Translations under genes and position numbers: made by a program
The notes under the pieces: model-generated
What the model was told of the DNA's origin: nothing
The model's input: only the letters and a program-made list of their open reading frames with translations
The model's database searches: none
Shown: positions 28,473 through 36,414 of the stretch, one piece after another
How the letters are laid out: every line of letters starts with the position of its first letter
How positions within the stretch are numbered: position 1 is the first letter of the stretch
Source of the DNA: Helicobacteraceae bacterium
Lineage (GTDB): Bacteria > Campylobacterota > Campylobacteria > Campylobacterales > Sulfurimonadaceae
Direction: 5' to 3'
NCBI GenBank assembly: GCA_027859195.1
Contig: JAQIBF010000103.1
Location: 1 to 44,792, forward strand
Length of the DNA stretch: 44,792 bases

Positions 28473-28798
28473 ACCAGACGTACCTTTCCAATGGACTTTA
28501 CAGTGTGCTAAACCAGAGTGATGAAGTCGTTGTCATAAAACTTGACAATGCGTCTCATCCGGTCTTTAAAGCACACTTCGAAGGTATGCCGCTTCTGCCT
28601 GGATTTCTACAGATCGATATTGTTACCGAGATCTTGGGTGAAGAGATCGATGCTATTGCGAGTGCCAAATTTCTGCAAAAGGTCTTGCCTGAAGAGACAC
28701 TTACCTATACGATTGCTCCTGCTAAAAGCGGGGTTCGGGTTAAACTCACCAATAGTTCGAATGCGTTGTGCGGTGACTTCAAACTAAAGTGGCACTAA
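28469..28798 (+). CDS. FabZ-like hotdog dehydratase (ApeI type)
   Basis: 109 residues. HPVFKAHFEGMPLLPGFLQIDI contains the FabZ-type motif HFxGxPxxPG with His36 and an acidic residue (Asp50 or Glu54) in the following helix. It would remove water from 3-hydroxyacyl-ACP to create each polyene double bond. Short for FabZ (about 140-150), as ApeI-type proteins are. Last gene of the first + strand block; a hairpin follows at 28885. Confidence 0.85.
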   Translation: MNQTYLSNGLYSVLNQSDEVVVIKLDNASHPVFKAHFEGMPLLPGFLQIDIVTEILGEEIDAIASAKFLQKVLPEETLTYTIAPAKSGVRVKLTNSSNALCGDFKLKWH

Positions 28799-28819
28799 AA
28801 GTGTTAGCTTCAGCGTATC

Positions 28820-28953
28820 TTGTACTGGAGTTCACCTCTCAACGCAGTAGAGAACTTAATGGGGTTTCTGTTTATGTTACCTTCCTCCTTAAAACCAAGC
28901 TCCCAGCTTAGTTTCTTAACAGGAGATATCCTTCGGGTTTACATCCAGTACAA
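28820..28953. repeat. Nested inverted repeats downstream of the first pigment block
   Basis: Outer perfect 10-bp arms TTGTACTGGA (28820-28829) and TCCAGTACAA (28944-28953). Inside is a strong hairpin at 28885-28925: CTCC, TTAA and AACCAAGCT pair with AGCTTAGTT, TTAA and GGAG around a CCC loop. The inner hairpin could end the operon transcript, although no clean U-tract follows. Confidence 0.6.
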
Positions 28954-29015
28954 TCTGCACTAAATCTAAAACTTTTTGTATTTATTTCTGCTCTTAATTT
29001 GTGAAAAAAACTGCG

Positions 29016-29160
29016 TATAATTTTGGGTGACTTATAGACCTCTTCTGTTTACTTAATATTTTGAATGTAGAAGCTAAAGCCTTTGCTAAGGAAGGGACTT
29101 GCTTTCGCAGTTACTGCGTTTTGGTGCAGTTTAAACAGTCGGAGGGGTTTCGTGACTTCA
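29016..29160 (+). ncRNA. Possible small structured RNA with its own promoter
   Basis: TATAAT at 29016-29021 suggests a start near 29028. The sequence then closes on itself: CTGTTTA (29045-29051) with TAAACAG (29132-29138), extended outward by ACCTC (29038-29042) with GGGGT (29144-29148), and a CGCAG/CTGCG hairpin inside. The closed form faintly recalls 6S RNA, but it is too short for a confident call. Family unknown. Confidence 0.3.
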
Positions 29161-29213
29161 TATATTTGATGTATCAATCTGTTACTGTACCCGTGTTCGC
29201 ATTTTCTTTTTTT

Positions 29214-29268
29214 CGTTAGGATATCTCACTATCGGGCTGACTAGATGTCAGCTTGATAATGAGTAACG
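29214..29268. repeat. Long imperfect hairpin
   Basis: CGTTA, CTCA, TATC, GG and GCTGAC pair with GTCAGC, TT, GATA, TGAG and TAACG around the TAGAT loop, with one bulge and one mismatch. It lies about 20 bases upstream of the group II intron-like 5' end, a setting in which such introns are known to insert. Confidence 0.6.
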
Positions 29269-29288
29269 TTATATATGGTCTACCATGT

Positions 29289-29475
29289 GTGCGAGACTAG
29301 GTGAATTGCGTAGCAAGAGAGGATGCCTTAGGGTGCAAAGAAGATAAAACGCTAAAGCGTAATGCCGGGTGGCACAAAACAAGGGTACCGCTCCCGAAGG
29401 GATGTTTCTCTGAAAATGCTACATCGTAAAAGTAACACCCTGGTGATATGAAGTAATTAAAAAAAATCTAAGTAG
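29289..29475 (+). mobile_element. Possible 5' fragment (domain I) of a group II intron
   Basis: Begins GTGCGAGACTAGGTGAA, near the GUGYG 5' end of group II introns. It then has TTGCGTAGCAAGA, GGATGCC, GGGTGCAAA, GCCGGGTGGCAC and CTGGTGATATGAAG in the order I recall from bacterial chloroplast-like intron domain I. No reverse transcriptase and no domain V is seen, so this would be a truncated remnant. The match is from memory, not alignment; the 3' limit is a guess. Confidence 0.42.
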
Positions 29476-29517
29476 CGAAATGCCTAAGAAGGTTAAACAA
29501 AATTGATAGAGGTGAAA

Positions 29518-30384
29518 TCAAAGTCCCGGCTTTTTCCAAAAGTCAAAAAAGTTAAACCATTGCAGCGGGTACTTTCGAACGACTTTTTCTAGAAAGCGGG
29601 CATATTGCTGTGCAAGATCTTGAATGATCTCTGCCTTATTATCTTTAGAAGAGGTGATGATCTCAGAGAACTCTATCTTGATCTGCTGGTCACCGGTACG
29701 GACGATATCACAGCCTAATACAGGGGCTTTACGCATATTGGCTATTTCAAAACCGCCACTGTGAAAGAGCGTTTCGCGATTTAAGAAGTCCACCTTGACA
29801 GTTTTATTGGGCTCTTTGACACGATCGACCATAATAATGACGATCTCATTGTTCTGAAGGGCTCTGGCGATATCGAGCATTGCTTGCATGCCGTTTTTGA
29901 GACTGATAATGTTGACACGCTTATTCCCATCAACGGCAGTTTCCAACTTCTGCAAGTTTTCATCGATAGCTTCATCACCGATAATATTGAGTTTGATCTC
30001 ATAGGAGTGGAATATTTTGAAACTTTGTGCCCAATTGCCATGGTGTGAAAAGAGCAACATCCCACCGGTCTGTTGCAGTGTTTCAAAGGCTTCCAGATTA
30101 ACACGCTCAACTTTGAGCGCAGTGTCGCTCATCTCCTCTTTAGCAATAAAACGGTCAAATATTGTAAGTGAAAAAGCATAAATATGTTTGAAGTATGAGG
30201 TGAAACTTGGTGTCAAGCCTACTGCTTTATAATAGCTGTTTAACTCTTGGCGTTTGTGATGTGAGACAACTGCGTAAAAGAGTGCAACACTATAAATAAG
30301 TGTCTTTGCCGCTTTGTACCCAAAGAGGTTATAAAGCGCGATAATAAGTTTAATGCCCAATGGACTGCCGCGATATTGAGACAT
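29518..30384 (-). CDS. LpxL/HtrB-like acyltransferase
   Basis: Membrane-associated acyltransferase of 288 residues, expected to attach the polyene acyl chain to its partner. The N-terminal hydrophobic segment (about 25-42) is a membrane anchor. The family HxGNWE motif reads SHHGNWAQ (His114, His115), so the acidic residue of HX4D/E is Ala119. The rest (IIMVDRVKEPNKTVKVDFLNRE, GCDIVRTG) fits the family. Acyltransferases of this kind occur in aryl polyene loci. It is transcribed with the flavoprotein upstream (48-base gap). Confidence 0.82.
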   Translation of the reverse strand: MSQYRGSPLGIKLIIALYNLFGYKAAKTLIYSVALFYAVVSHHKRQELNSYYKAVGLTPSFTSYFKHIYAFSLTIFDRFIAKEEMSDTALKVERVNLEAFETLQQTGGMLLFSHHGNWAQSFKIFHSYEIKLNIIGDEAIDENLQKLETAVDGNKRVNIISLKNGMQAMLDIARALQNNEIVIIMVDRVKEPNKTVKVDFLNRETLFHSGGFEIANMRKAPVLGCDIVRTGDQQIKIEFSEIITSSKDNKAEIIQDLAQQYARFLEKVVRKYPLQWFNFFDFWKKPGL

Positions 30385-30432
30385 CTGTTTCCTATTTGTA
30401 GGTGATTCGGCAAGACGATCTTGCCGGAGTAT

Positions 30433-31668
30433 TTATGAGTGAGGGTCTTTTCCAGTCAGCGCTTTATACGTTGCGTTGACAGCATGAGTCGGTGTAGTCA
30501 CAAACATATTTTTAGTGTCCCAGACATAGCCGCTCAAAACAGAAACAATCTTACTTTCGATTTTTGTAGAACCGGGAGCTTGAGAGAAGAGGATACCCTG
30601 AAGACGACCATCGTACCACGCTTCGACATACTCTCTGAAGACATCGACTCCGATCATCATGTAGTCTTGGTAGTCAACTTGCCAATCAACAGCCTCTCCT
30701 TTGAGCTCCTTGATCGTCAGCTCTGCCGCTTTAGAACCGGATTCAAGCGCAAGTGTGACACCAGAAGAGAAGACAGGGTCAAGGAACTCAGTCGCATTAC
30801 CGACCATGACAAAGTTCTTACCAAACATACGTTTGACATTTGACGAATACCCGCCGATAAAGCCGACTTCATTGATACGGGTGGCATGGGCATACCGTTT
30901 TGAAGCATGGGGGTCATTCTTAACAATATGGTTCCAAAATGCCTCTTGGTCCATGTTGAACGATCTGTAGTACTCATCAGTGCAGACGATGCCAACGGAG
31001 GTGACAGTAGGACTGAGGGGAATATTCCATATCCAGGCGTCATTTTCACCGACAACATCGACATAGATATAACCGTCAGTTCCATCGGTAGGGCGAAGAT
31101 CATTTTCAACACGACAGAAGATAGCATCGCGCAGTGCAAGGTGCGAGTTACTGTCCAGATCCAAGAGACGGGGTAAAACACGACCATAACCGGAGGCATC
31201 GATCACTTTTTTTGCATGGTACTTCTCTTTAGAACCATCTTTATGGATGACGGTTACAATGTTGGCTTCTTCATCATACGCGGTCACTTCAGATTCAGTG
31301 GTGACATTGGCACCGAAGCGTATAGCCTCCTCCAAAAGAAGATTGTCAAAGGTCTCGCGACGAACTTGGAAAGAGCTGTTGTGTTTTTGACCCATATTGT
31401 TTTCAAAATTGATGACTTTGATATCGTTGTTTTCATTTTCAAAAGCAACGCCACCCTTATACTGAAAACCGGCAGTTTCTACCGCTTCAAGCATATTGGC
31501 ATTTTCAAGCAGTTCATTACAACGGGGGAGAAGTGATTCTCCTATGACAAAGCGAGGAAATTTGACTTTTTCTACAACTTCTACGCTATACCCTGCCTGA
31601 ACAAGTTTTGCGGCCGCTATGGAACCCGCAGGCCCTCCACCAATAATAAATACATCACACTCAGTCAT
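30433..31668 (-). CDS. FAD-dependent monooxygenase of the flavin halogenase type
   Basis: 411 residues. N-terminal FAD motif IIGGGPAGSIAAAKL and a long arm PRFVIGESLLPR typical of halogenase and geranylgeranyl-reductase-like flavoproteins. WIWNIP at 212-217 fits WxWxIP, the pattern associated with flavin-dependent halogenases; Lys71 in QYKGG lies in the region of the catalytic lysine. It could chlorinate or hydroxylate the aryl head group, as seen in flexirubins. Start context: a minus-strand TATAAT at 31696-31701. Halogenation itself is inference. Confidence 0.85.
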   Translation of the reverse strand: MTECDVFIIGGGPAGSIAAAKLVQAGYSVEVVEKVKFPRFVIGESLLPRCNELLENANMLEAVETAGFQYKGGVAFENENNDIKVINFENNMGQKHNSSFQVRRETFDNLLLEEAIRFGANVTTESEVTAYDEEANIVTVIHKDGSKEKYHAKKVIDASGYGRVLPRLLDLDSNSHLALRDAIFCRVENDLRPTDGTDGYIYVDVVGENDAWIWNIPLSPTVTSVGIVCTDEYYRSFNMDQEAFWNHIVKNDPHASKRYAHATRINEVGFIGGYSSNVKRMFGKNFVMVGNATEFLDPVFSSGVTLALESGSKAAELTIKELKGEAVDWQVDYQDYMMIGVDVFREYVEAWYDGRLQGILFSQAPGSTKIESKIVSVLSGYVWDTKNMFVTTPTHAVNATYKALTGKDPHS

Positions 31669-31695
31669 TGGAACCCTTCATATAAACATCTGGAA

Positions 31696-31790
31696 ATTAT
31701 AACAAATCGAATGTATATTATAACTTGCAATAAAGCGTTTAATAGGAGTGATTTGTCAGTTCATCCAATAAAGGCGCGCTCTGTTATAAT
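31696..31790. promoter_or_regulatory. Divergent promoters between the flavoprotein and glycosyltransferase genes
   Basis: Minus-strand TATAAT at 31696-31701, about 28 bases before the flavoprotein ATG, and plus-strand TATAAT at 31785-31790, about 30 bases before the GT2 start. Both lack a clear -35 box. Confidence 0.5.
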
Positions 31791-31819
31791 TTGGCAAACT
31801 AAACATCAGTGAGTCCCCC

Positions 31820-32512
31820 GTGCATAGAAGCTGTATCGTAATACCCGTCTACAACAATCCCACAACGATAGAAGAGGTCGTGTATGCGGCATTGAAAACA
31901 AAGAGTACCGTTATTGTAGTAGATGACGGTTCTGAACCAGGTGTAGTGTTGAACATCGACGAAGACGAAGCGCTATATCTTCTTAGACACTCGCTTAACA
32001 AAGGCAAAGGTGAGGCAATATTGACGGGTGGAAAGATGGCCAGAGAGTTGGGTTTTGACTCTTTTTTTATTGTTGATGGCGATGGGCAGCACTTTCCGCA
32101 TGAGATCAATAATTTTATCGGTAAAGATCTTGAAAAATGTATTGTGATAGGGTGCCGGAGATTTGCCGAAAATGTCCCAAATTCTTCAAAATTCGGACGC
32201 AAATTCAGTAACTTCTGGATCTGGACAGAAACGGGACTGCGTCTTGATGATACACAGTCAGGGTTTCGCTCTTACCCTGTGCGTGTCCTGGACCTTCCTA
32301 TAGAGAAACGCCGCTACGACTTTGAGATAGAAGTTCTGGTTCGGCATGTGTGGAATGGAGGTTGCATTGAAGAGGTCGGGATTGAGGTCTATTACCCGAA
32401 ACCTGAAGATCGTGTCAGCCATTTTAATGCGCTAAAAGACAACGTCCGTCTCAGTAACCTACATGCCAGACTCTTTTTTATAAACATGCTGCGACTGATT
32501 GGCATCAGATAA
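31820..32512 (+). CDS. Family 2 glycosyltransferase
   Basis: 230-residue GT-A enzyme. CIVIPVYNNPTTIEEVV opens the nucleotide-sugar domain, VVDDGSEP holds the first Asp pair, and VDGDGQH (86-88) is the DxD-like metal site. It resembles dolichyl/undecaprenyl-phosphate sugar transferases and lacks membrane helices. GTG start after a weak ribosome binding site. Glycosyltransferases are common companions in flexirubin and aryl polyene loci; acceptor unknown. A 151-base gap separates it from the ammonia-lyase gene. Confidence 0.88.
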   Translation: MHRSCIVIPVYNNPTTIEEVVYAALKTKSTVIVVDDGSEPGVVLNIDEDEALYLLRHSLNKGKGEAILTGGKMARELGFDSFFIVDGDGQHFPHEINNFIGKDLEKCIVIGCRRFAENVPNSSKFGRKFSNFWIWTETGLRLDDTQSGFRSYPVRVLDLPIEKRRYDFEIEVLVRHVWNGGCIEEVGIEVYYPKPEDRVSHFNALKDNVRLSNLHARLFFINMLRLIGIR

Positions 32513-32663
32513 ATTTTCGTATATTGACTCTCTTTTCTTACTAAGACTTAAGCACTCTCTTTCAGTCTATATAGGGGGTTATAGTGCTAAAATACCAAAA
32601 ATATTCATAACTGTTATTTTAAATACCTTAAGGGTGTGCTCATAACAGTCTAACGGGAAAATA

Positions 32664-34184
32664 ATGTCAATTACAATCAATGCACAACATGTAGATTACA
32701 CAGAACTTTGTCATGCTGAGAAGGTAGAAGTCTCTACCGAAGCGGCTTTTCGTAAAAAAATCGCAGATTCTCATGCCTTTTTACTTGAAGAGATCTCATC
32801 AGGCAAGCCGATCTATGGTGTGACAACGGGTTATGGCGAAGCCGGTACAAACTACTCTGCATTTGAACAAGCTAAAGAGTTGCAAAAAAACCTTTTCAGG
32901 TTTCACGGTTGCGGTGTCGGTGAGATGCTGACTCATGAAGAGTGTAAGCGTATTTTATTGATCCGTCTTACCAGCCTTTCAAAAGGGTACTCGGGTATTA
33001 CAGTACATCTTATAGAACGTATGGCGTACTTTTTTAACAATGACATTATCCCGGTCATTCCGTCTCAAGGTTCAGTGGGTGCGAGTGGTGACTTGACTCC
33101 GTTGTCCTATATTGCCGCTGCAATCGTCGGTGAACGTGAAGTCTACTATAAAGGCGAGATCCGAAGCAGTGCTGATGTCTATAAAGAACTTGACATCGAG
33201 CCTTACGAACTGGAGCCGAAAGAAGCACTGGCGATCATGAACGGTACAGCATCGATGAGTGGTATCGCCCTTATCGCTATGGAGAAGTTCGAGAATTGGA
33301 TGCACGCTTATGAGAGTTTTATTGCGGGTCTTTTTGAGATGATGCATGCAGACGGTACACCGCTTCAGCCCCTTGTGCATGAAGTCAAACCTTTTGCAGG
33401 TCAGATCCGTTGTGCGGCGCAGCTGGCTAAAAAGCTGGAGGGTTCAGATATTGTTCAAGCACAAGATGAACGCTATGAGAAGTTTTTTACTGAAGAGACA
33501 CTATGTATTCAGGATAAATATTCGATTCGTTGTACACCACAGGTGCTTGGCATTGTTTGGGACAATCTTGAGATCTCTAAAAAATGGGTTGAGACAGAGT
33601 GCAATGCTGTTAATGACAATCCGATCATCGATGGTGAGTTCAAGAAGATCTACACCTCCGGTAACTTCTACGGCGGATACGTTGCACACGCTATGGACAC
33701 GCTGAAGATCTGTTCTGCCAATGCAGCAGACCTTCTTGACAAGCAGTTCTCTCTTCTTGTTGACCATAAGTTCAACCGCGGTATCGGCGAAAACCTTAAG
33801 ATCTCTGACAAACCGCACCACCACGGATTTAAGGCGATGCAGATCACACTGAGTTCACTGAGCGCAGATGTGATGATGAACATCATGCCTGCCTCTGTTT
33901 TCTCTCGTCCGACAGAGTCACTTAACCAGGATAAAGTGAGTATGGGGACAACGGCAGCGTTGAACTTCAAACGTACGCTGCCCGACCTGGACAATATGCT
34001 TGCGATCGCTTTTATGGGCCTTGCACAAGCCGTTGATATCCGTGGACATGAAGGTATCTCTCCGCAGCTTGCGCGTATCTATACAAAGATCCGTACCGTG
34101 ATCCCACCATTGGTAGAAGACCGTCGTATGGATATAGAGATCACTAAAGTTGTTGACATGATCAGCAGCGGAGAGCTCTCTTAA
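32664..34184 (+). CDS. Aromatic amino acid ammonia-lyase (HAL/PAL/TAL family)
   Basis: Removes ammonia from an aromatic amino acid to give the aryl-acrylate starter, probably from tyrosine (4-coumarate). The 506-residue protein has the MIO-forming Ala140-Ser141-Gly142 in GSVGASGDLTPLSY and the catalytic Tyr51 in YGVTTGYG. The selectivity pair reads Phe80-His81 in LFRFHGCG, neither the Ser-His of histidine lyase nor the His-Leu of classical tyrosine lyase. It leads the second + strand block and overlaps the ketoreductase by one base, so the aryl-starter role is strongly supported by context. Confidence 0.92.
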   Translation: MSITINAQHVDYTELCHAEKVEVSTEAAFRKKIADSHAFLLEEISSGKPIYGVTTGYGEAGTNYSAFEQAKELQKNLFRFHGCGVGEMLTHEECKRILLIRLTSLSKGYSGITVHLIERMAYFFNNDIIPVIPSQGSVGASGDLTPLSYIAAAIVGEREVYYKGEIRSSADVYKELDIEPYELEPKEALAIMNGTASMSGIALIAMEKFENWMHAYESFIAGLFEMMHADGTPLQPLVHEVKPFAGQIRCAAQLAKKLEGSDIVQAQDERYEKFFTEETLCIQDKYSIRCTPQVLGIVWDNLEISKKWVETECNAVNDNPIIDGEFKKIYTSGNFYGGYVAHAMDTLKICSANAADLLDKQFSLLVDHKFNRGIGENLKISDKPHHHGFKAMQITLSSLSADVMMNIMPASVFSRPTESLNQDKVSMGTTAALNFKRTLPDLDNMLAIAFMGLAQAVDIRGHEGISPQLARIYTKIRTVIPPLVEDRRMDIEITKVVDMISSGELS

Positions 34185-34876
34185 TGCGTAAAGTTCTTGT
34201 AACTGGAGCAACCGGTGCCATAGGTGAAGCCTGTGTCCGTGCCTTTGCAGATGCCGGTTACTACGTCTATATCCATTACCGTTCACAAGAGGCAAAAGCA
34301 CAGTCGATGTTAGAGTCGATTCAAAACGGCGAGATCGTCTATTGTGACGTACGTGACGGAGAGAGTGTTAAAAGTGCCTTTGGTGAGCTTGACCTTGATG
34401 TCTTGGTCAACAACGCGGGTATCACTAAAGACAACCTCTTCTTCTGGATGAAAGATGAGGAGTGGACGGACGTGATCGACACAAATCTCAATGGTATGTA
34501 TCGTGTCACCAAGGCGGTTGTCGAGAAGATGATCGTCAAGAAGAACTGTGCGATCGTCAATGTCTCTTCAGTTTCAGGTATTGCCGGCAACCCGGGTCAG
34601 ACCAACTACTCGACAACCAAAGGCGGGATCATCGCTTTTACCAAGGCTTTGGCACTTGAACTGGGGCGTTATAAGATTCGTGTCAACTGCGTTGCACCGG
34701 GTCTGATCGAGTCTGAGATGACGGAATCGTTACCATTGAAAGAGCTAAAAAAGGGTATTCCTCTTCGCCGTATCGGCAAGCCTGAAGATGTCTCTGAAGT
34801 GGTTCTCTTTTTGGCAGACAAAGCATCTTATATCACAGCTGAGACGATCAATATCAGCGGTGGAATGGTACGTTAG
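34184..34876 (+). CDS. FabG-type 3-oxoacyl-ACP reductase
   Basis: NAD(P)H-dependent SDR of 230 residues that reduces the 3-keto group in each extension round. TGATGAIGEA binds the cofactor, NNAGIT follows, and the catalytic set is Ser129-Tyr142-Lys146 (NVSSVSG, NYSTTKGG). It overlaps the ammonia-lyase gene by one base and precedes a ketosynthase by 3 bases, placing it inside the polyene cycle. Confidence 0.93.
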   Translation: MRKVLVTGATGAIGEACVRAFADAGYYVYIHYRSQEAKAQSMLESIQNGEIVYCDVRDGESVKSAFGELDLDVLVNNAGITKDNLFFWMKDEEWTDVIDTNLNGMYRVTKAVVEKMIVKKNCAIVNVSSVSGIAGNPGQTNYSTTKGGIIAFTKALALELGRYKIRVNCVAPGLIESEMTESLPLKELKKGIPLRRIGKPEDVSEVVLFLADKASYITAETINISGGMVR

Positions 34877-34879
34877 GAG

Positions 34880-36112
34880 ATGAATATGCGTCGTGTTGTG
34901 ATTACGGGTGTTGGCGTACTTTCGCCGCTTGGTAATGATATGCAGGAACTTCAAGAGGGCATTGAGTCTTCAAGAAGCGGGGTCGTCCATGTCGAGTCGT
35001 GGTCTGAATATAAGGACTTTAAAACGCGTGTATGCGGTCTTGTGAATTGGGAAGATTATAAAGTTATTCCTCGAAAAAGCCGCCGTTCAATGGGACGTGT
35101 CGCGATCATGGCGGCAAAGACGATGCAGGATGCGGTTGCGGATGCCGGACTGAGTGAAGAGCAGATATCCAACCCGCGTACAGGTATCTCTTTTGGTTCG
35201 ACTATGGGGTCGGATGCGGCACTTTTTGATTCTATCGGTACGATCGCTAAAGAGAAGACGTTTAATGGTCAAAACTCAATGAGCTTTTTGCAGTTTATGA
35301 GCCACACCGTTGCGGCCAATATCGCAGCGATGTTCAAGATCCGCGGACGTAACATCCCTGCCTGCTCTGCATGCACCTCTTCATCGATGGCGATCGGTAT
35401 CGGGTATGAGAGCATCAAGTACGGCATGAGTGACATGATGTTCGTCGGCGGTTCGGAAGAGGCTCACCCTTATAATGCCGGGATCTTCGAGATCATGGCG
35501 GCCACATCGACACGCTACAACGACAGTCCCGACCAGACGCCGCGTCCTTTTGACACCGAGCGTGACGGACTTGTCACGGCAGAGGGTGCAGGAACACTTG
35601 TCCTGGAAGAGTACGAGGCGGCGAAAGCCCGCGGTGCAAAGATCTATGCTGAGATCATCGGTTATGCAACCTCATGCGACGGTGAACACATTACCACCCC
35701 TTCAAGCGAAGGGATGGAACAGGTGATGCGTTTGGCACTTGACGATGCCAAGATCACTCCGGACAAGGTGGGTTATATCAATGCCCACGCAACATCGACG
35801 CCTAAGGGCGACATTGCCGAGTCGCATGCGACCTATGCTGTCTTTGGTGACAAGACGCCTATCAGCAGTACCAAAGGGTATATGGGTCATCTCCTTGGCG
35901 GTTGCGGAGTAGTTGAGTCTATCATCGGTCTGATCAGTCTTAAAACAGGTCTGTTACCGGCCAACAAAAATCTGCTGAAGGTCGATGAGACCTGCGCGCC
36001 GCTTGATTATCTTTTCGAACACCGTTATGGTAATCATGATATAGTTATGAATAACAATTTTGCATTTGGTGGGATCAATACCTCACTGATATTTAAAAAA
36101 ATAGAGGAATAG
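34880..36112 (+). CDS. Beta-ketoacyl-ACP synthase (FabF/ApeR-like)
   Basis: 410 residues, full KAS II length, with Cys165-His303-His337 (PACSACTSSSM, INAHATSTPKGD, KGYMGHLLGGCG). It begins MNMRRVVITGVGVLSPLG like FabF. With no CLF beside it, it may perform the first condensation on the aryl starter, the role of ApeR-type synthases, while the KS/CLF pair extends. It is followed after 2 bases by an ACP. Confidence 0.93.
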   Translation: MNMRRVVITGVGVLSPLGNDMQELQEGIESSRSGVVHVESWSEYKDFKTRVCGLVNWEDYKVIPRKSRRSMGRVAIMAAKTMQDAVADAGLSEEQISNPRTGISFGSTMGSDAALFDSIGTIAKEKTFNGQNSMSFLQFMSHTVAANIAAMFKIRGRNIPACSACTSSSMAIGIGYESIKYGMSDMMFVGGSEEAHPYNAGIFEIMAATSTRYNDSPDQTPRPFDTERDGLVTAEGAGTLVLEEYEAAKARGAKIYAEIIGYATSCDGEHITTPSSEGMEQVMRLALDDAKITPDKVGYINAHATSTPKGDIAESHATYAVFGDKTPISSTKGYMGHLLGGCGVVESIIGLISLKTGLLPANKNLLKVDETCAPLDYLFEHRYGNHDIVMNNNFAFGGINTSLIFKKIEE

Positions 36113-36114
36113 TA

Positions 36115-36354
36115 ATGACCGAAGAGTTGGTACGAGCGACGCTCAAAGAAGTTTTGATCGAAGAGTTCGAAGTCGAAGAGGATGAGATCGTAGAGGGTGC
36201 GAACTTTTTTGAAGATCTTGACATGGACAGCCTTGACGCGATCGACCTTATTGTGATGATGGATAAAAAACTCAACATCGATCTAAAAGCTGAAGACGCT
36301 CAAAAAATCCGAACTATTGATGAGTTCGTCACACTGATCATGACAAGAGCGTAG
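36115..36354 (+). CDS. Acyl carrier protein, fourth in the locus
   Basis: 79 residues, attachment motif DLDMDSLDAIDL with Ser39, closest of the four to ordinary fatty-acid ACP. It directly follows the FabF-like synthase and precedes an intercistronic hairpin pair (36359-36411), so it ends the tightly packed lyase-ketoreductase-KS-ACP group. Confidence 0.92.
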   Translation: MTEELVRATLKEVLIEEFEVEEDEIVEGANFFEDLDMDSLDAIDLIVMMDKKLNIDLKAEDAQKIRTIDEFVTLIMTRA

Positions 36355-36358
36355 ACTA

Positions 36359-36411
36359 TTGAGACCTCTGAGAAAATCTGACATTTTCAGAGGGCTATAC
36401 AGAGGTCTCAA
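36359..36411 (+). promoter_or_regulatory. Intercistronic hairpins with two alternative pairings
   Basis: TTGAGACCTCTG (36359-36370) is the exact complement of CAGAGGTCTCAA (36400-36411). The same CCTCTGAGAAAAT (36365-36377) can instead pair with ATTTTCAGAGG (36383-36393). The two structures exclude each other. The second CAGAGG copy (36400-36405) is also the likely Shine-Dalgarno of the next gene, 9 bases before its ATG, so one form would hide it and the other free it. Confidence 0.6.
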
Positions 36412-36414
36412 TTA

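Larger units (their letters stand above)
28799..29517. other. Gene-free 719-bp gap rich in structure
   Basis: Lies between convergent coding blocks. No ORF of note. It contains, in order, a hairpin nested in a 10-bp inverted repeat (28820-28953), a promoter-like TATAAT with a possible small RNA (29016-29160), a long hairpin (29214-29268), and a stretch resembling the 5' part of a group II intron (from 29289). Each is listed separately. Confidence 0.6.

Noticed and set aside
29016-29160. Firm 6S RNA call
   Set aside because: About 130 bases and no convincing central bubble; kept only as a generic candidate RNA.
29214-29268. Integron attC site
   Set aside because: No RYYYAAC/GTTRRRY core boxes and no integrase gene.
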